Origin: Actinomycetota bacterium | GTDB lineage: Bacteria > Actinomycetota > Acidimicrobiia > Actinomarinales > Actinomarinaceae | DNA: 6,161 bases | Direction: 5' to 3' | Assembly (NCBI GenBank): GCA_002724835.1 | Contig: PBPX01000016.1 | Location: 34,523-40,683 of the forward strand | Notes under the pieces: generated by a model | The model's input: the letters and a program-made list of their open reading frames with translations, nothing else | Database searches by the model: none | Told to the model about the DNA's origin: nothing | Shown here: one piece after another, positions 6,078-6,161 of the stretch | Numbering within the stretch: the first letter of the stretch is position 1 | How the letters are laid out: every line of letters starts with the position of its first letter | Made by a program: the position numbers and the translations under genes

Positions 6078-6150
6078 GGCCCCGTCGTCTAGAGGCCTAG
6101 GACGCCGCCCTCTCAAGGCGGAAACGCCGGTTCAAATCCGGTCGGGGCTG
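6078..6150 (+). tRNA. tRNA-Glu (anticodon CTC)
   Basis: The 73-nt cloverleaf has the same acceptor (GGCCCCG/CGGGGCT), D loop and variable loop as the first tRNA-Glu. The anticodon stem is CCGCC/GGCGG with loop CTCTCAA, placing CTC at 6112-6114. Outside the anticodon arm it differs from the first copy at only two positions: 6090 (T for C, giving U13·G22 in the D stem) and one T-loop base (TTCAAAT for TTCGAAT). It is very probably a paralogue by duplication. It reads GAG only. CCA is not encoded. It lies 4 nt after tRNA-Gln, so the three are surely processed from one transcript. Its terminator, if any, is beyond the window. Confidence 0.97.
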
Positions 6151-6161
6151 CTAGTGTTACT

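Noticed and set aside
5916..6116. Open reading frame of 66 aa on the minus strand with RPRPLDDGA repeats
   Set aside because: It is the antisense translation of the tRNA-Glu and tRNA-Gln genes. The repeated peptide comes from the two similar tRNA-Glu copies.
5922..6150. Direct repeat of about 73 nt as a possible mobile or CRISPR-like repeat
   Set aside because: The repeats are the two tRNA-Glu genes with complete cloverleaf structures, separated by a tRNA-Gln.

Overview
The window is a compact, AT-rich bacterial segment of core genes centred on making and amidating Glu-tRNA. The best guess is a low-GC, streamlined actinobacterium such as a marine Actinomarina-like lineage (inference). Two things support this. 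The order FAH-family gene, glutamyl-tRNA synthetase, then Glu and Gln tRNA genes matches, from memory, the Mycobacterium locus Rv2993c-Rv2992c. The C-terminal end of the synthetase also resembles actinobacterial GluRS. Spacers are very short, most starts lack a clear Shine-Dalgarno sequence, and several have a -10-like box just upstream, which suggests leaderless or near-leaderless mRNAs.

Layout. 1-477: the 3' part of gatA, broken by an in-frame TAA at 187-189 although homology continues in the same frame. 474-1913: gatB, overlapping gatA by ATGA. 1900-2361 (minus): a PgpA-type phosphatidylglycerophosphatase whose tail overlaps that of gatB by 14 bp. 2362-2424: a 63-bp divergent promoter region. 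2425-3339: ilvE. 3339-3758: an unrecognised 139-aa protein coupled to ilvE through TAATG. 3792-4568: a FAHD1-like hydrolase behind a perfect TATAAT box. 4572-5882: gltX, notably short. 5922-6150: three tRNA genes, Glu(TTC), Gln(CTG) and Glu(CTC), spaced 7 and 4 nt apart.

How the genes work together. GluRS charges tRNA-Glu and, in organisms using the indirect route, mischarges tRNA-Gln. GatCAB then converts Glu-tRNA-Gln to Gln-tRNA-Gln. The enzyme subunits GatA and GatB, the charging enzyme and both kinds of tRNA substrate lie within 6 kb; gatC is presumably upstream. IlvE (branched-chain transamination, glutamate as amino donor), PgpA (phosphatidylglycerol synthesis) and the FAH protein are housekeeping neighbours.

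I see no mobile element, CRISPR array or convincing new system. The points most worth checking are the gatA nonsense codon, the roughly 40-50 residue internal loss in GluRS, and the coupled unknown protein after ilvE. No gene-free stretch exceeds 300 bases.
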